64,000 nucleotides of DNA, from the NCBI RefSeq assembly GCF_001761365.1, contig NZ_CP017477.1:270501-334500 (forward strand), in the 5' to 3' direction. The notes under the pieces are model-generated. The model saw nothing but the letters and a program-made list of their open reading frames with translations, was not told the DNA's origin and did no database searches. Source of the DNA: Polaribacter vadi (GTDB lineage: Bacteria > Bacteroidota > Bacteroidia > Flavobacteriales > Flavobacteriaceae). A program made the position numbers and the translations under genes. Shown piece after piece: positions 45,436-54,485 of the stretch. Each line of letters opens with the position of its first letter. The stretch's first letter is position 1.

Positions 45436-45717
45436 TCAAAACTTCTGGTTTGTTAATCTCACTTTTATTGATTCTTTGTATACTGATTTGATTGAATTAT
45501 CAAAAATTTTAGAATCTGTAATAGAAAAATCTACTTCATAACAACTGATGAGTTTAAAGATGATTTCTTCGATTTTATCAACTTTAAATTGTGTTGACAC
45601 TAAACTTTCAGAAACTTTATCAATTTCGAGGCAAGATTCAATTACAACATCATCTTAAGAATAAGATTTTAAGAACAATGTATTTACTAAAAGAAGATTT
45701 AAGAATAGTTTTTTCAT
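45436..45717 (-). pseudogene. Small secreted protein gene broken by one in-frame stop
   Basis: Read from the ATG at 45717, the frame gives a signal peptide (MKKLFLNLLL...FLKSYS, 20 residues). A TAA codon at 45657-45655 follows, then 72 uninterrupted protein-like codons to TGA (DDVVIESCLEIDKVSE ... IEEIIFKLISCYEVDFS ... IKVRLTNQKF). In this lineage the first mature residue is usually Gln; CAA to TAA (one transition) would explain the stop exactly. A -7 box TATATTTG sits 33 bases upstream. I do not recognise the mature protein, which has two cysteines. The opposite-strand ORF at 45591-45785 is its shadow. Confidence 0.7.
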
Positions 45718-45749
45718 TTATATTTTTAGAATGTTTTCTCGAAAAAACA

Positions 45750-45772
45750 CAAATATACCTAATAGTAGGTAT
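45750..45772 (-). promoter_or_regulatory. -7 box and overlapping inverted repeat upstream of the broken gene
   Basis: TATATTTG on the minus strand (45757-45750) overlaps an inverted repeat ATACCTA-ATAG-TAGGTAT (45755-45772), which could be an operator. No -33 element is recognised. Confidence 0.4.
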
Positions 45773-45905
45773 TTTATATTTGTAGAATTTTAATCAATTT
45801 TGCCATCAAATAATATGTGATTTCTCTTAACTTTTATTGTAATTTAAAAAACTATGAAAAAGAAGAAGTAAATGAAAAAGGAGATTTTATATAGTATTTA
45901 AAAGT

Positions 45906-45933
45906 AAAAAGGCTCGCAATTGCGAGCCTTTTT
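45906..45933. terminator. Perfect palindromic terminator of the amidohydrolase operon
   Basis: A perfect 28-bp palindrome: A5 plus GGCTCGCA, centre AATT, TGCGAGCC plus T5. It follows the minus-strand amidohydrolase stop by 19 bases and also works from the other side. Confidence 0.9.
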
Positions 45934-45952
45934 TATCTAAAAGAAATTTTCT

Positions 45953-47248
45953 TTATTTTGATTTATATTTTTCAGAATAACGTTTCCATAATTCTGTTTG
46001 ATGTGTTTCCAAACTAATATCTCTACCTTGAATATAAGCTTTCGATAAAATATTACCTCTCATATCTAAAGCATCACCATCAGAAATAAATAAAGTAGCA
46101 TCTTTACCAACTTCTAACGTTCCAGCCATATCATCTATTCCTAAAATTTTAGCTGTATTAGAAGTTATTAATTTTAAAGCTTCTTCTTTATCTAAACCAT
46201 GTGCAGCAAAAGTACCAGCATAAAAAGGAAGATTTCTGGTGTTCATACGTTCCATTGCTCCTTCCATTCCTATACTTACTAAAATACCTTTATCTGTTAA
46301 TTTTTTTGCAATTGTATAAGTATAATCGTATGCATCATCTTCAGAATTTGGGTTTCTATGAGGTCTGTTTAAAACCACAGCAACATTATGTTTTACTAAT
46401 AAATCTGCAACACTTTCTGCACCTTCTCCACCTAAAATTACAATATTATCAATACCAGCTTCTTTGGCAGTTGTAACAGCATCTGTAATTTCTTTTTCTC
46501 CATTAACGTGGATAAATAATTTTTGAGAACCATCAAAAAGACCTTTCATTGCTTTATATGGAAGATGTGTTTTTTCTATATTACCTGCTAAATAAGTTTT
46601 AGCATTTGCAAAATAAGATTTAATGCTCTCAACATTTTCGCTATATTTTGGATCGGCTTTTAATGCAGGATCTTCTCCTAACCACCATCTACCACGTGTA
46701 AAACTTCCTGGCCAATTCATATGAATTGCATCATCTACTTTTAAAGCTGCATCTTCCCAGTTCCAAGCATCTAATTGAACAATAGATGAAGTTCCAGAAA
46801 CCAAACCACCTCTAGGCGTAATTTGTGCCATTAAAACACCATTTGGTCTCATAGATTCTACAATTTTACTTTCTGCATTATAAGCGATTAAACTTCTAAT
46901 ATGAGGATTTAAAAGACCAATTTCGTCTTCATCATCACTTGCTTTTACAGCATCAATTTCTACCAAACCTAACGTTGCATTTGCAGCTATAAAACCAGGG
47001 TAAATATGCTTTCCTTTAGCATTTATGATGGTTCCTTGTCTTGCAATTTTCAACATTGCAGAACCCACAAAAGTTATTTTACCATCATTAAACATAATTA
47101 ATGAATTTTCAATAACTTCTCCATTTCCTAAATGTGCAGTTGCACCTTCAATAGAAATTGCTGAGGTTTGTTTATCTGCAGGTGTTTGTTGTGCGTTTAC
47201 ATTTCCTATCAAAAAGAAAAACAGTAAACTATATAATATTTTTTTCAT
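45953..47248 (-). CDS. Exported amidohydrolase-fold protein without the HxH metal site
   Basis: A 431-residue exported protein (signal peptide to NVNAQ). The fold is recognisable: beta-sandwich start ISIEGATAHLGNGEVIENSL, GKHIYPGF, and the C-terminal imidazolonepropionase-like LKLITSNTAKILGIDDMAGT, then LEVGKDATLFISDGD. The segment that normally carries HxH after PGxID reads YPGFIAANATLGLVE, without His. It may be non-catalytic or use another metal set. Five bases after the larger amidohydrolase gene, so one operon; the two may form a complex. Confidence 0.85.
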   Translation of the reverse strand: MKKILYSLLFFFLIGNVNAQQTPADKQTSAISIEGATAHLGNGEVIENSLIMFNDGKITFVGSAMLKIARQGTIINAKGKHIYPGFIAANATLGLVEIDAVKASDDEDEIGLLNPHIRSLIAYNAESKIVESMRPNGVLMAQITPRGGLVSGTSSIVQLDAWNWEDAALKVDDAIHMNWPGSFTRGRWWLGEDPALKADPKYSENVESIKSYFANAKTYLAGNIEKTHLPYKAMKGLFDGSQKLFIHVNGEKEITDAVTTAKEAGIDNIVILGGEGAESVADLLVKHNVAVVLNRPHRNPNSEDDAYDYTYTIAKKLTDKGILVSIGMEGAMERMNTRNLPFYAGTFAAHGLDKEEALKLITSNTAKILGIDDMAGTLEVGKDATLFISDGDALDMRGNILSKAYIQGRDISLETHQTELWKRYSEKYKSK

Positions 47249-47253
47249 CTTTT

Positions 47254-50229
47254 TTAGTTTTTAAGTTCTTCTAAAGTATCACATTCAAAATTTCTATCCT
47301 TTCTAATCATAGGAGCTTTTGTTTTTCCACCACCCATTTTCTCTTTCAACATCATATTGATTAAAATGCTTTTTTCTTGCTTGATTGCTTCTCGCTTTTT
47401 AGCATCTTCAGTTCTATCAAAAAATACTTTACCATCAATTATGGTTTTTTCCACTTTTGCGTAGATAGACATTGGGTAATCGCTCCAAAGAACAACATCA
47501 GCATCTTTACCAACTTTTATACTACCCACTTTATCATCAATATGTAATAATTTTGCTGGGTTTATAGTTACTGTTTTCCATGCTTCTAATTCAGACATTC
47601 CACCATATTTCATAGTTTTTGCTGCTTCTTGATTTAAACGTCTAGACATTTCTCTATCATCAGAATTAATAGCAACTGTAACTCCTGCATTGTGCATAAT
47701 TGCTGCATTAAAAGGAATTGCGTCATTCACTTCGTATTTATAACCCCACCAATCTGAAAAAGTAGAACCACCAACTCCATGTTCAACCATTTTATCAGCA
47801 ACTTTATAACCTTCTAAAATATGAGTAAATGTATTTACTTTAAAGCCCATTTTATCAGCAACTTTCATTAACATATTAATTTCTGATTGCACATAAGAAT
47901 GACAAGAAATATAACGTTCTCCGTTTAAAATTTCAACCAAAGTTTCCATTTCAGCATCTTTTCTGTATGGTTTTCCAGATTTCTTTTTAGCTTCATATTC
48001 TTTTGCTCTTGTAAAATAATCGGTAAACATTTGCTCAACACCCATTCTTGTTTGTGGAAAACGAACTCCATTTGAAGAACGAGATTGTTTTACATTTTCA
48101 CCCAAAGCAAATTTTATAAATTTAGGAGAATTGTTATAAATCATATTATCGGCATTTTCTCCCCATTTTAATTTAAGAATTGCAGAACGACCCCCAATAG
48201 GATTTGCAGAACCATGTAAAATTTGAGCAGAAGTTGTACCTCCAGAAATATTTCTATAAATATTGATGTCTGTAGGATCTACAACATCTTCTATAGTTAC
48301 TTCTGCAGAAGAATTTTGACCACCTTCGTTTACAGCAGAAGTTGCAATATGAGAGTGTTCATCTACAATACCAGCAGTTAAATGCTTTCCTGTTCCATCA
48401 ACTTCAACAGCATTTCTCGCTTTTAAGTTTTTACCAATTTCAGCTATTTTTCCGTCTTTTAAAAGTACATCTGTATTTTCTAAGATTCCAGCATCTTCAC
48501 TTGTCCAAACAGTAACGTTTTTGATTAAAATAGTTTCAGATTTTGGTTGTGTAAAGTTTCCAAAACCGATGTTTGGATAACTTACAGGTAAAACTGTAAG
48601 AACATCTTCTTCTTTTTCTTTTTTGTCTTCATCTTCATCCTCTTCTTTAGTTTCTTCTTTTGCTACCTTTTTACTTGCAGACCAAGAAGTTTCATTTGCT
48701 TCACTATCATAAGCAGTTCCTTGCATTACATTAGCGTCGTTTATGATTTTACCAGTCATTCTTGTGTAATTACCATCTTCATTTAGGTTGATAGCAATCC
48801 AATCATCTTTAAAAGAAAAAGTAGATTTTATTTTATCTTCTCCTGATTTTATTGATGCTTTTTGTTTAGCTCCTTCTCCAGAAATAATTAAATCATAACT
48901 TTTATTATTTACAGATAACATATATGTTCCTGAAATATCTTTTACATCAATATCATTTACAACATTTTTATTTCCTTGAACCCAGTTTTCGAAAAGTGTA
49001 GTTTTTGCATCAAAAATATCACCAGAAGTAATAATGAAGTTTGCATAGCTTCCTGTTTTTAAATTTCCTAAGGATGAATTTCCAATAATATTTGCAGGAA
49101 TAGTTGTTAAAGCTGCTAATGCTTTTTCTTTGTCAAAACCATATTTAATGGCTTTTTGTAAATTTTTATGAAAAGATTTAACCGATTTTAATTTGTGTGT
49201 GGTTAATGCAAAATTAACTCCGTTTTTAGATAAAACAGACAAATTTGATGGCTCTTGATTCCATTTACGCATATCTTGCAACGAAATTTGTTGCGCTAAA
49301 AGCGGATTTGAAACATCGTAAGCATTGCTAAAATCGATAGGAATTATAAAATTGGCATTGGTTCCTTTAATATCTGCAATTCTTTCATATTCATCTCCAG
49401 AACCAACAATTGTATATTGAATAGAAAATTCGTCACCAACTTTATCTGCTCTTACAGCATCTAAATGATTACCAGTTTCAAAAATTTGGATTAGATTTTT
49501 ATTGCTATTTAAAGCCTCTAAAGCCATATCTTTATTTTTCATATTGCCTTTTGCATACCAATCTGCGTCATTATAAACTTGACGTAATAAAGCCATTGCA
49601 CCCATTCTTGAACCTGGATATGCTTGTCTTGATTGTACACTTTTATTGAAAGATAAATATTGTGCAGATTTTGTATCTAAAATTCTGTAAGCGTTTGATG
49701 AGTTAGGATTTAAAGCAATCAGCAATCCATTTCCACGAATAATACCATCTTGTAAATGCGTATTTACGGCTCCAAAACCAGCTTCTAATAATTCTTTCGC
49801 TTTTTTATTATCAAAATTAAAAGATTCGATTGGGTTTGTGTCTGGTCTTATATGATCATTCCAATAATAGCCTTCTCTTGATGCGTCATATTGAGTTGAT
49901 CTAGAGTTGCTAGAACTTCTTTTTGGCTTTGAAATACCAAAATCGCTATAAATATCAATAAAAGATGGATAAATTGTTTTGCCCTCTAAATCTGTAGTAC
50001 TTGTGCCTTTAGGGATTTTTACAGATTTACCAACACTTACAACTTTACCGTCTTTAATTAATAAAGTTCCTTTTTTAATAACTTCTGTTGGTGTTACATA
50101 AATGGTTGCATTTGTAAATGCAAAAGTTGCATTTTCTGCTGTTTTTACTCCAGAATCCGTAGGAAAATAATCTTGTGCCTGTGTAACTGTTAGCGACAAG
50201 AAAAAGAGTAGGAAAAATAGTTTTTTCAT
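47254..50229 (-). CDS. Exported double amidohydrolase (two domains in one chain)
   Basis: A 991-residue exported protein (signal peptide to TQAQ). The first amidohydrolase-like domain (about 25-430) has YPSFIDIYSDFG where HxH is expected, so it looks degenerate. A middle beta-rich domain and an acidic Glu/Asp/Lys linker (about 525-545) follow. The second domain (about 565-975) keeps GIVDEHSHIA (HxH), further His in FTHILEGYKVAD, and SDDREMSRRLNQEA. It has the PAKLLHIDDKVGSIKVGKDA end of imidazolonepropionase-like enzymes. It probably hydrolyses a cyclic or peptide-like substrate in the periplasm. Confidence 0.88.
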   Translation of the reverse strand: MKKLFFLLFFLSLTVTQAQDYFPTDSGVKTAENATFAFTNATIYVTPTEVIKKGTLLIKDGKVVSVGKSVKIPKGTSTTDLEGKTIYPSFIDIYSDFGISKPKRSSSNSRSTQYDASREGYYWNDHIRPDTNPIESFNFDNKKAKELLEAGFGAVNTHLQDGIIRGNGLLIALNPNSSNAYRILDTKSAQYLSFNKSVQSRQAYPGSRMGAMALLRQVYNDADWYAKGNMKNKDMALEALNSNKNLIQIFETGNHLDAVRADKVGDEFSIQYTIVGSGDEYERIADIKGTNANFIIPIDFSNAYDVSNPLLAQQISLQDMRKWNQEPSNLSVLSKNGVNFALTTHKLKSVKSFHKNLQKAIKYGFDKEKALAALTTIPANIIGNSSLGNLKTGSYANFIITSGDIFDAKTTLFENWVQGNKNVVNDIDVKDISGTYMLSVNNKSYDLIISGEGAKQKASIKSGEDKIKSTFSFKDDWIAINLNEDGNYTRMTGKIINDANVMQGTAYDSEANETSWSASKKVAKEETKEEDEDEDKKEKEEDVLTVLPVSYPNIGFGNFTQPKSETILIKNVTVWTSEDAGILENTDVLLKDGKIAEIGKNLKARNAVEVDGTGKHLTAGIVDEHSHIATSAVNEGGQNSSAEVTIEDVVDPTDINIYRNISGGTTSAQILHGSANPIGGRSAILKLKWGENADNMIYNNSPKFIKFALGENVKQSRSSNGVRFPQTRMGVEQMFTDYFTRAKEYEAKKKSGKPYRKDAEMETLVEILNGERYISCHSYVQSEINMLMKVADKMGFKVNTFTHILEGYKVADKMVEHGVGGSTFSDWWGYKYEVNDAIPFNAAIMHNAGVTVAINSDDREMSRRLNQEAAKTMKYGGMSELEAWKTVTINPAKLLHIDDKVGSIKVGKDADVVLWSDYPMSIYAKVEKTIIDGKVFFDRTEDAKKREAIKQEKSILINMMLKEKMGGGKTKAPMIRKDRNFECDTLEELKN

Positions 50230-50405
50230 GTAGTTTGATTTGTTTTTTGAATTAATGATAAATTTATTGATATGTATTTTGAAAAATGTTAAATGATTTA
50301 GTTTTTAACAAAATTTTAAGAAATTGATTTTTAGTTGTTTGAAAACTGATTTGAAAGTTGAATTTTAAATTCAGCAAGGAATTCGCGAATTTGCGACAGA
50401 TAAAA

Positions 50406-51482
50406 TTAAAGTTGATTAGAATCCTCGAAATAGGAAATCAACAAATCCACTACATAATTATAAGATTCAACCCCTTTTGCTTGATTATTTGCTTTTAAGT
50501 AAGCGTTATAACCTTTTTTAACTAAAGGTTCAAAAGGATTTTTGTATTGCTCCCAAAAATCATAACTCGCATTAAAATCTTTGATAATTCCTTTGTTTAC
50601 GGTTAGCCAAAGTTCTTTAGATTTTTCGGTATCTCGTTTTCGAATTTCGGAAATACAATATCCAAAAGCCATTCTATAACTTGCGTATTTAAAATAAACA
50701 TCGTCATTATAATTGGCCGCTAAAAAACCTACAAAATTAGCCTCATTTTCAGCTGCAAAACCAATTTGATGCGCCATTTCATGACAGGTTGTTGTTGGGT
50801 AACTCGTTTTAGGAATTTTGTCATTTACATGAGCTTCACCAGTTAAAGGATTCAAATAACCAGAAGTTCCATTATAACTTTGTAATAAACTCATTAACGA
50901 ACTTTTTACAGATATATGTTGATATTTTAATTGTGGAAAATCGGTAGCTAAATTTTCGTAACCAGCAAAAGCAATCCTATACATTTCTTTTGGTTGATAA
51001 CTATTTTCAACTTTTATAGTATCGTTTTGTGTAATTTTATGTTGATAAAAATTTAGCTGTTCAATAATATGTTTGGTAACTTTTGTAAGTTGTTCTGTTG
51101 TATATTTTTGTTGTTGATAGTGTAAGTTTTTCGCCAAAGGTTCTCTGTAATAATTGAATCCCCAGAAAAGATAAAAGCAAAAATAAATTATGGATAAAAC
51201 AGCAACTAAATGAATTATTTTCGGAATAAAATTTCGGAATCTCGTTTTTATCAATCGATATAAAAAACGAAAAAAAATAAAAACACCAAAAGCCAATAAA
51301 ATATCTCCCACAGAAAAAGGAATCCAACCGAATATAATTCTAAAAAAAGATGAAATAGTTGGATAAATTCCATTGGAGTAAAAACGTTCTACAAATGCAG
51401 GGTTTTTTGCAAAAATTTGCAATAATAAAACTTGAATTGGCAGAAAAATTGCTAAAAAAATATGAGTCTTATTCCATTTCAT
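50406..51482 (-). CDS. DUF3810 membrane protein with metalloprotease-like HExxH
   Basis: A 358-residue protein with three N-terminal transmembrane helices (about 8-25, 50-73, 92-110) and an extracytoplasmic C-terminal domain. The C-terminal domain has TTCHEMAHQIGFAAENEANF (about 231-250), an HExxH motif with a downstream ENEA like a gluzincin third ligand. It matches the Bacteroidota/Firmicutes DUF3810 family. The catalytic role is inferred. Confidence 0.88.
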   Translation of the reverse strand: MKWNKTHIFLAIFLPIQVLLLQIFAKNPAFVERFYSNGIYPTISSFFRIIFGWIPFSVGDILLAFGVFIFFRFLYRLIKTRFRNFIPKIIHLVAVLSIIYFCFYLFWGFNYYREPLAKNLHYQQQKYTTEQLTKVTKHIIEQLNFYQHKITQNDTIKVENSYQPKEMYRIAFAGYENLATDFPQLKYQHISVKSSLMSLLQSYNGTSGYLNPLTGEAHVNDKIPKTSYPTTTCHEMAHQIGFAAENEANFVGFLAANYNDDVYFKYASYRMAFGYCISEIRKRDTEKSKELWLTVNKGIIKDFNASYDFWEQYKNPFEPLVKKGYNAYLKANNQAKGVESYNYVVDLLISYFEDSNQL

Positions 51483-51619
51483 TGTGGTAAAAATAACATT
51501 TCATTTTGGAAGTTAGGTAGTTATTAACATTCTAATAACAATTTTTATACATTTTTGTGAACAAAGAAAATTGTATTTCAAAGTACAATTTAACAGCTAA
51601 AAAAAGTACATTTGTAACA

Positions 51620-53131
51620 ATGGAAAAAACGAATACTGTAGCAGGCAAAAAGATAGATAAAGCAAGAATTATTAGTCTTGAAAAAGGTAAAATTCCCCCA
51701 CAAGCAGTGGAGTTGGAAGAGGCTGTGCTTGGAGCCATGATGATTGATAAAAAAGGAATTGATGATGTTATTGATGTTTTAAGTGCAGATGCTTTTTACG
51801 ATCAAAAACATCAAGAAATATATGCTGCAATTTATCAATTATTCCAAAATTCTGAACCTATAGATATTTTAACAGTTTCTAATTTGTTGAAAAAGAATGG
51901 AAAGTTAGAATTTGTTGGTGGCGATTTTGCCTTAATTCGTTTAACTCAAAAAGTAGCTTCTTCTGCACATATTGAGTTTCATGCTAGAATCATTTTACAA
52001 AAATATATTCAGCGTAAATTAATTTCAATATCATCAGAAATCATAGAAAATGCGTATGATGAAAGTACAGATGTTTTTGATTTATTAGATGACGCTGAAG
52101 CAAAGCTTTTTGAAGTTACACAAGGTAACTTAAAAAAGAGTTCAGAAGATGCAGGTTCTCTTGTAAAACAAGCTTTGACAAAAATTCAGGAAATTGGTAA
52201 TCAAGAAGGAATGTCTGGCTTGGAAACTGGTTTTACAAAATTAGATGCGTTAACTTCTGGTTGGCAGCCTTCAGATTTAGTGATTATTGCAGCAAGACCA
52301 GGTATGGGTAAAACTGCATTTGTAATTTCGATGGCAAAAAACATGGCAATCGATTTTGGTCATGGAGTTGCAGTATTTTCTTTAGAGATGTCTTCTGTTC
52401 AGTTGATAACTCGTATGATTTCTTCAGAAACGGGTTTAACATCAGAAAAATTAAGAAAAGGTAATTTAGAGGCTCATGAATGGGAACAATTAAATGTAAA
52501 AGTTAAGAAATTATCTGATGCACCTATTTTTATTGATGATACTCCATCGCTTTCTGTATTCGATTTACGAGCAAAAGCAAGACGTTTGGTTTCGCAACAT
52601 AATGTAAAAATAATTGTCATTGATTATTTGCAATTAATGACAGCTGGAGGAAAAGCAGGAGGAAATCGTGAACAAGAAATCTCGATGATTTCTAGAAACT
52701 TAAAAGCATTAGCAAAAGAATTATCTGTACCAGTAATTGCACTTTCTCAGTTATCGAGAGCTGTAGAAACACGTGGAGGTTCTAAAAGGCCTTTACTATC
52801 AGATTTACGTGAATCTGGTGCAATTGAGCAGGATGCAGATATTGTGAGTTTCATTTTTAGACCAGAATATTATGGAATGACAGAATGGGATGATGATGAA
52901 CATACACCATGTGAAGGTCAAGGAGAATTTATTGTGGCAAAACACAGAAATGGTGGTTTGGATAATATTCGTTTGAAATTTACAGGACACTTAGCAAAAT
53001 TTTCTGATTTAGAGGAAGGTTTTAGTTCGGAATTCCAATCTTCTATGAACGCAGATTTTCCAGATGATCCTTTTGCAGGTGAAGGAGGAATTGATCCTAA
53101 AGATGCTTTTGGAGATGATGTTCCTTTTTAG
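51620..53131 (+). CDS. dnaB: Replicative DNA helicase
   Basis: A 503-residue DnaB. I start at MEKTNTVAGKK (ATG at 51620) because family homology begins shortly after (GKIPPQAVELEEAVLGAMMI). The GTG 63 bases upstream adds residues that are not DnaB-like. The RecA-like core has Walker A ARPGMGKTAF, IFIDDTPSLSVFDLRAKARR, Walker B IIVIDYLQLM, and SDLRESGAIEQDADIV. No intein interrupts it. The C-terminus is acidic and ends DDVPF. Confidence 0.97.
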   Translation: MEKTNTVAGKKIDKARIISLEKGKIPPQAVELEEAVLGAMMIDKKGIDDVIDVLSADAFYDQKHQEIYAAIYQLFQNSEPIDILTVSNLLKKNGKLEFVGGDFALIRLTQKVASSAHIEFHARIILQKYIQRKLISISSEIIENAYDESTDVFDLLDDAEAKLFEVTQGNLKKSSEDAGSLVKQALTKIQEIGNQEGMSGLETGFTKLDALTSGWQPSDLVIIAARPGMGKTAFVISMAKNMAIDFGHGVAVFSLEMSSVQLITRMISSETGLTSEKLRKGNLEAHEWEQLNVKVKKLSDAPIFIDDTPSLSVFDLRAKARRLVSQHNVKIIVIDYLQLMTAGGKAGGNREQEISMISRNLKALAKELSVPVIALSQLSRAVETRGGSKRPLLSDLRESGAIEQDADIVSFIFRPEYYGMTEWDDDEHTPCEGQGEFIVAKHRNGGLDNIRLKFTGHLAKFSDLEEGFSSEFQSSMNADFPDDPFAGEGGIDPKDAFGDDVPF

Positions 53132-53215
53132 TCGATAATCGACATTTGTTAAAAAATATTAAATTTATATAAATACACAATTGCTTTCAAGTAATTGTGT
53201 ATTTTAGTTTTTAAT

Positions 53216-54475
53216 ATGAAAAAACTCTTCACAATACTAACATTTATACTAACTACAAATTCAATTTGGGCATCCTTTATTTATGTGCCTATGAATCATG
53301 ATAATCAAAGAAATCATTTAAAAGCGTATGGAATTGTATATTTTGGTTTAGAAGCTGGTTTAAAATCGAAATGGTTGTTGAATTATGATGGAGGTGCTTT
53401 TTTAATTGAAAATAATAAAGCCATCGAAAACGAATGTAAAATTCGCGGTGTTTCTTATCAAATTATTTCTGATGCAAAAGCACAGTTAATATTGCAGGAA
53501 ATTTCTGCTCCATCCTCAAACCAGGAAGCTGTAACTTTAGAAAAAGCGCCAAAAATTGCAGTATATTCTCCAAAAGATAAAATGCCTTGGGATGATGCTG
53601 TAACTATGGTTTTAACGTATGCAGAAATTCCTTTTGATGTAATTTACGACAAAGACGTTTTAGCGGATAAACTCTTAATTTACGAATGGTTGCATTTGCA
53701 TCATGAAGATTTTACAGGTCAATATGGAAAGTTTTACGGTTCATTTAGAACAACTCCTTGGTATATTGATGCAAAATTAAATGCTGAGAAATTAGCAAAA
53801 GAATTAGGGTACAATAAAGTATCCGAAGAAAAATTAGCAGTCGCAAAAAAAATTAGAGATTATGTAATTGGAGGTGGTTTTATGTTTGCTATGTGTTCTG
53901 CAACAGATAGTTTTGATATTGCTTTAGCAGCAGAAGGTGTTGATATTGCAGAAGCCATGTTTGATGGTGATGCCTCAGAAATGAATTATCAATCTAAAAT
54001 AAATTTTAATAAAACATTTGCTTTTAAAGATTTTGAGTTGGAAAGAAACCCAATTACGTATGAGTTTTCTTCTATTGATATGACAAGAAAACGTAGAATT
54101 CCAAAAACCTCAGATTATTTTTCGTTGATAGAATTTTCTGCAAAATGGGATCCTGTGCCAACCATGTTAACTCAAAATCATACAACTTTGGTGAAAGGTT
54201 TTATGGGGCAAACAACTTCTTTTGATAGAAACACCGTAAAAACAAATGTGTTAGTTTTAGGTGAAAATAGAACCAATAGAGAAGCAAGATATATTCATGG
54301 AACCAAAGGAAAAGGAATGTTTACTTTTTATGGAGGTCATGATCCAGAAGATTACACACATAGAGTTGGCGATCCAAAAACGGAACTCGATTTACACAAA
54401 ACTTCACCTGGCTACAGATTAATATTAAATAATGTATTGTTTCCTGCAGCTAAAAAGAAGAAACAGAAGACCTGA
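53216..54475 (+). CDS. Exported protein often named asparagine synthetase B; amidotransferase-like
   Basis: A 419-residue protein starting at MKKLFTILTF (ATG at 53216), with a signal peptide to SIWAS. An open frame 21 bases further upstream is ignored. It contains a class-I-amidotransferase/ThuA-like region: KIAVYSPKDKMPWDDAVTMV and a nucleophile-elbow-like GGGFMFAMCSATDSFDIALA. I recall this family being labelled asparagine synthetase B in flavobacteria, but no ATP-pyrophosphatase or N-terminal Cys glutaminase is visible, so that name is doubtful. Function unknown. Confidence 0.8.
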   Translation: MKKLFTILTFILTTNSIWASFIYVPMNHDNQRNHLKAYGIVYFGLEAGLKSKWLLNYDGGAFLIENNKAIENECKIRGVSYQIISDAKAQLILQEISAPSSNQEAVTLEKAPKIAVYSPKDKMPWDDAVTMVLTYAEIPFDVIYDKDVLADKLLIYEWLHLHHEDFTGQYGKFYGSFRTTPWYIDAKLNAEKLAKELGYNKVSEEKLAVAKKIRDYVIGGGFMFAMCSATDSFDIALAAEGVDIAEAMFDGDASEMNYQSKINFNKTFAFKDFELERNPITYEFSSIDMTRKRRIPKTSDYFSLIEFSAKWDPVPTMLTQNHTTLVKGFMGQTTSFDRNTVKTNVLVLGENRTNREARYIHGTKGKGMFTFYGGHDPEDYTHRVGDPKTELDLHKTSPGYRLILNNVLFPAAKKKKQKT

Positions 54476-54485
54476 TTTTTTTATC

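Noticed and set aside
45591..45785. Plus-strand 64-codon ORF
   Set aside because: It lies antisense to the broken secreted-protein gene, whose minus-strand reading is far more protein-like (signal peptide and charged helices).
45800..45905. Short protein-like tail (NYEKEEVNEKGDFI) on the plus strand
   Set aside because: Only about 25 codons after a stop codon, no start or partner; could be a gene remnant but too short to support.
51607..51614. TACATTTG as dnaB promoter
   Set aside because: It lies only 5 bases from the ATG and would give a leaderless message; no -33 box at the right distance, so probably chance.
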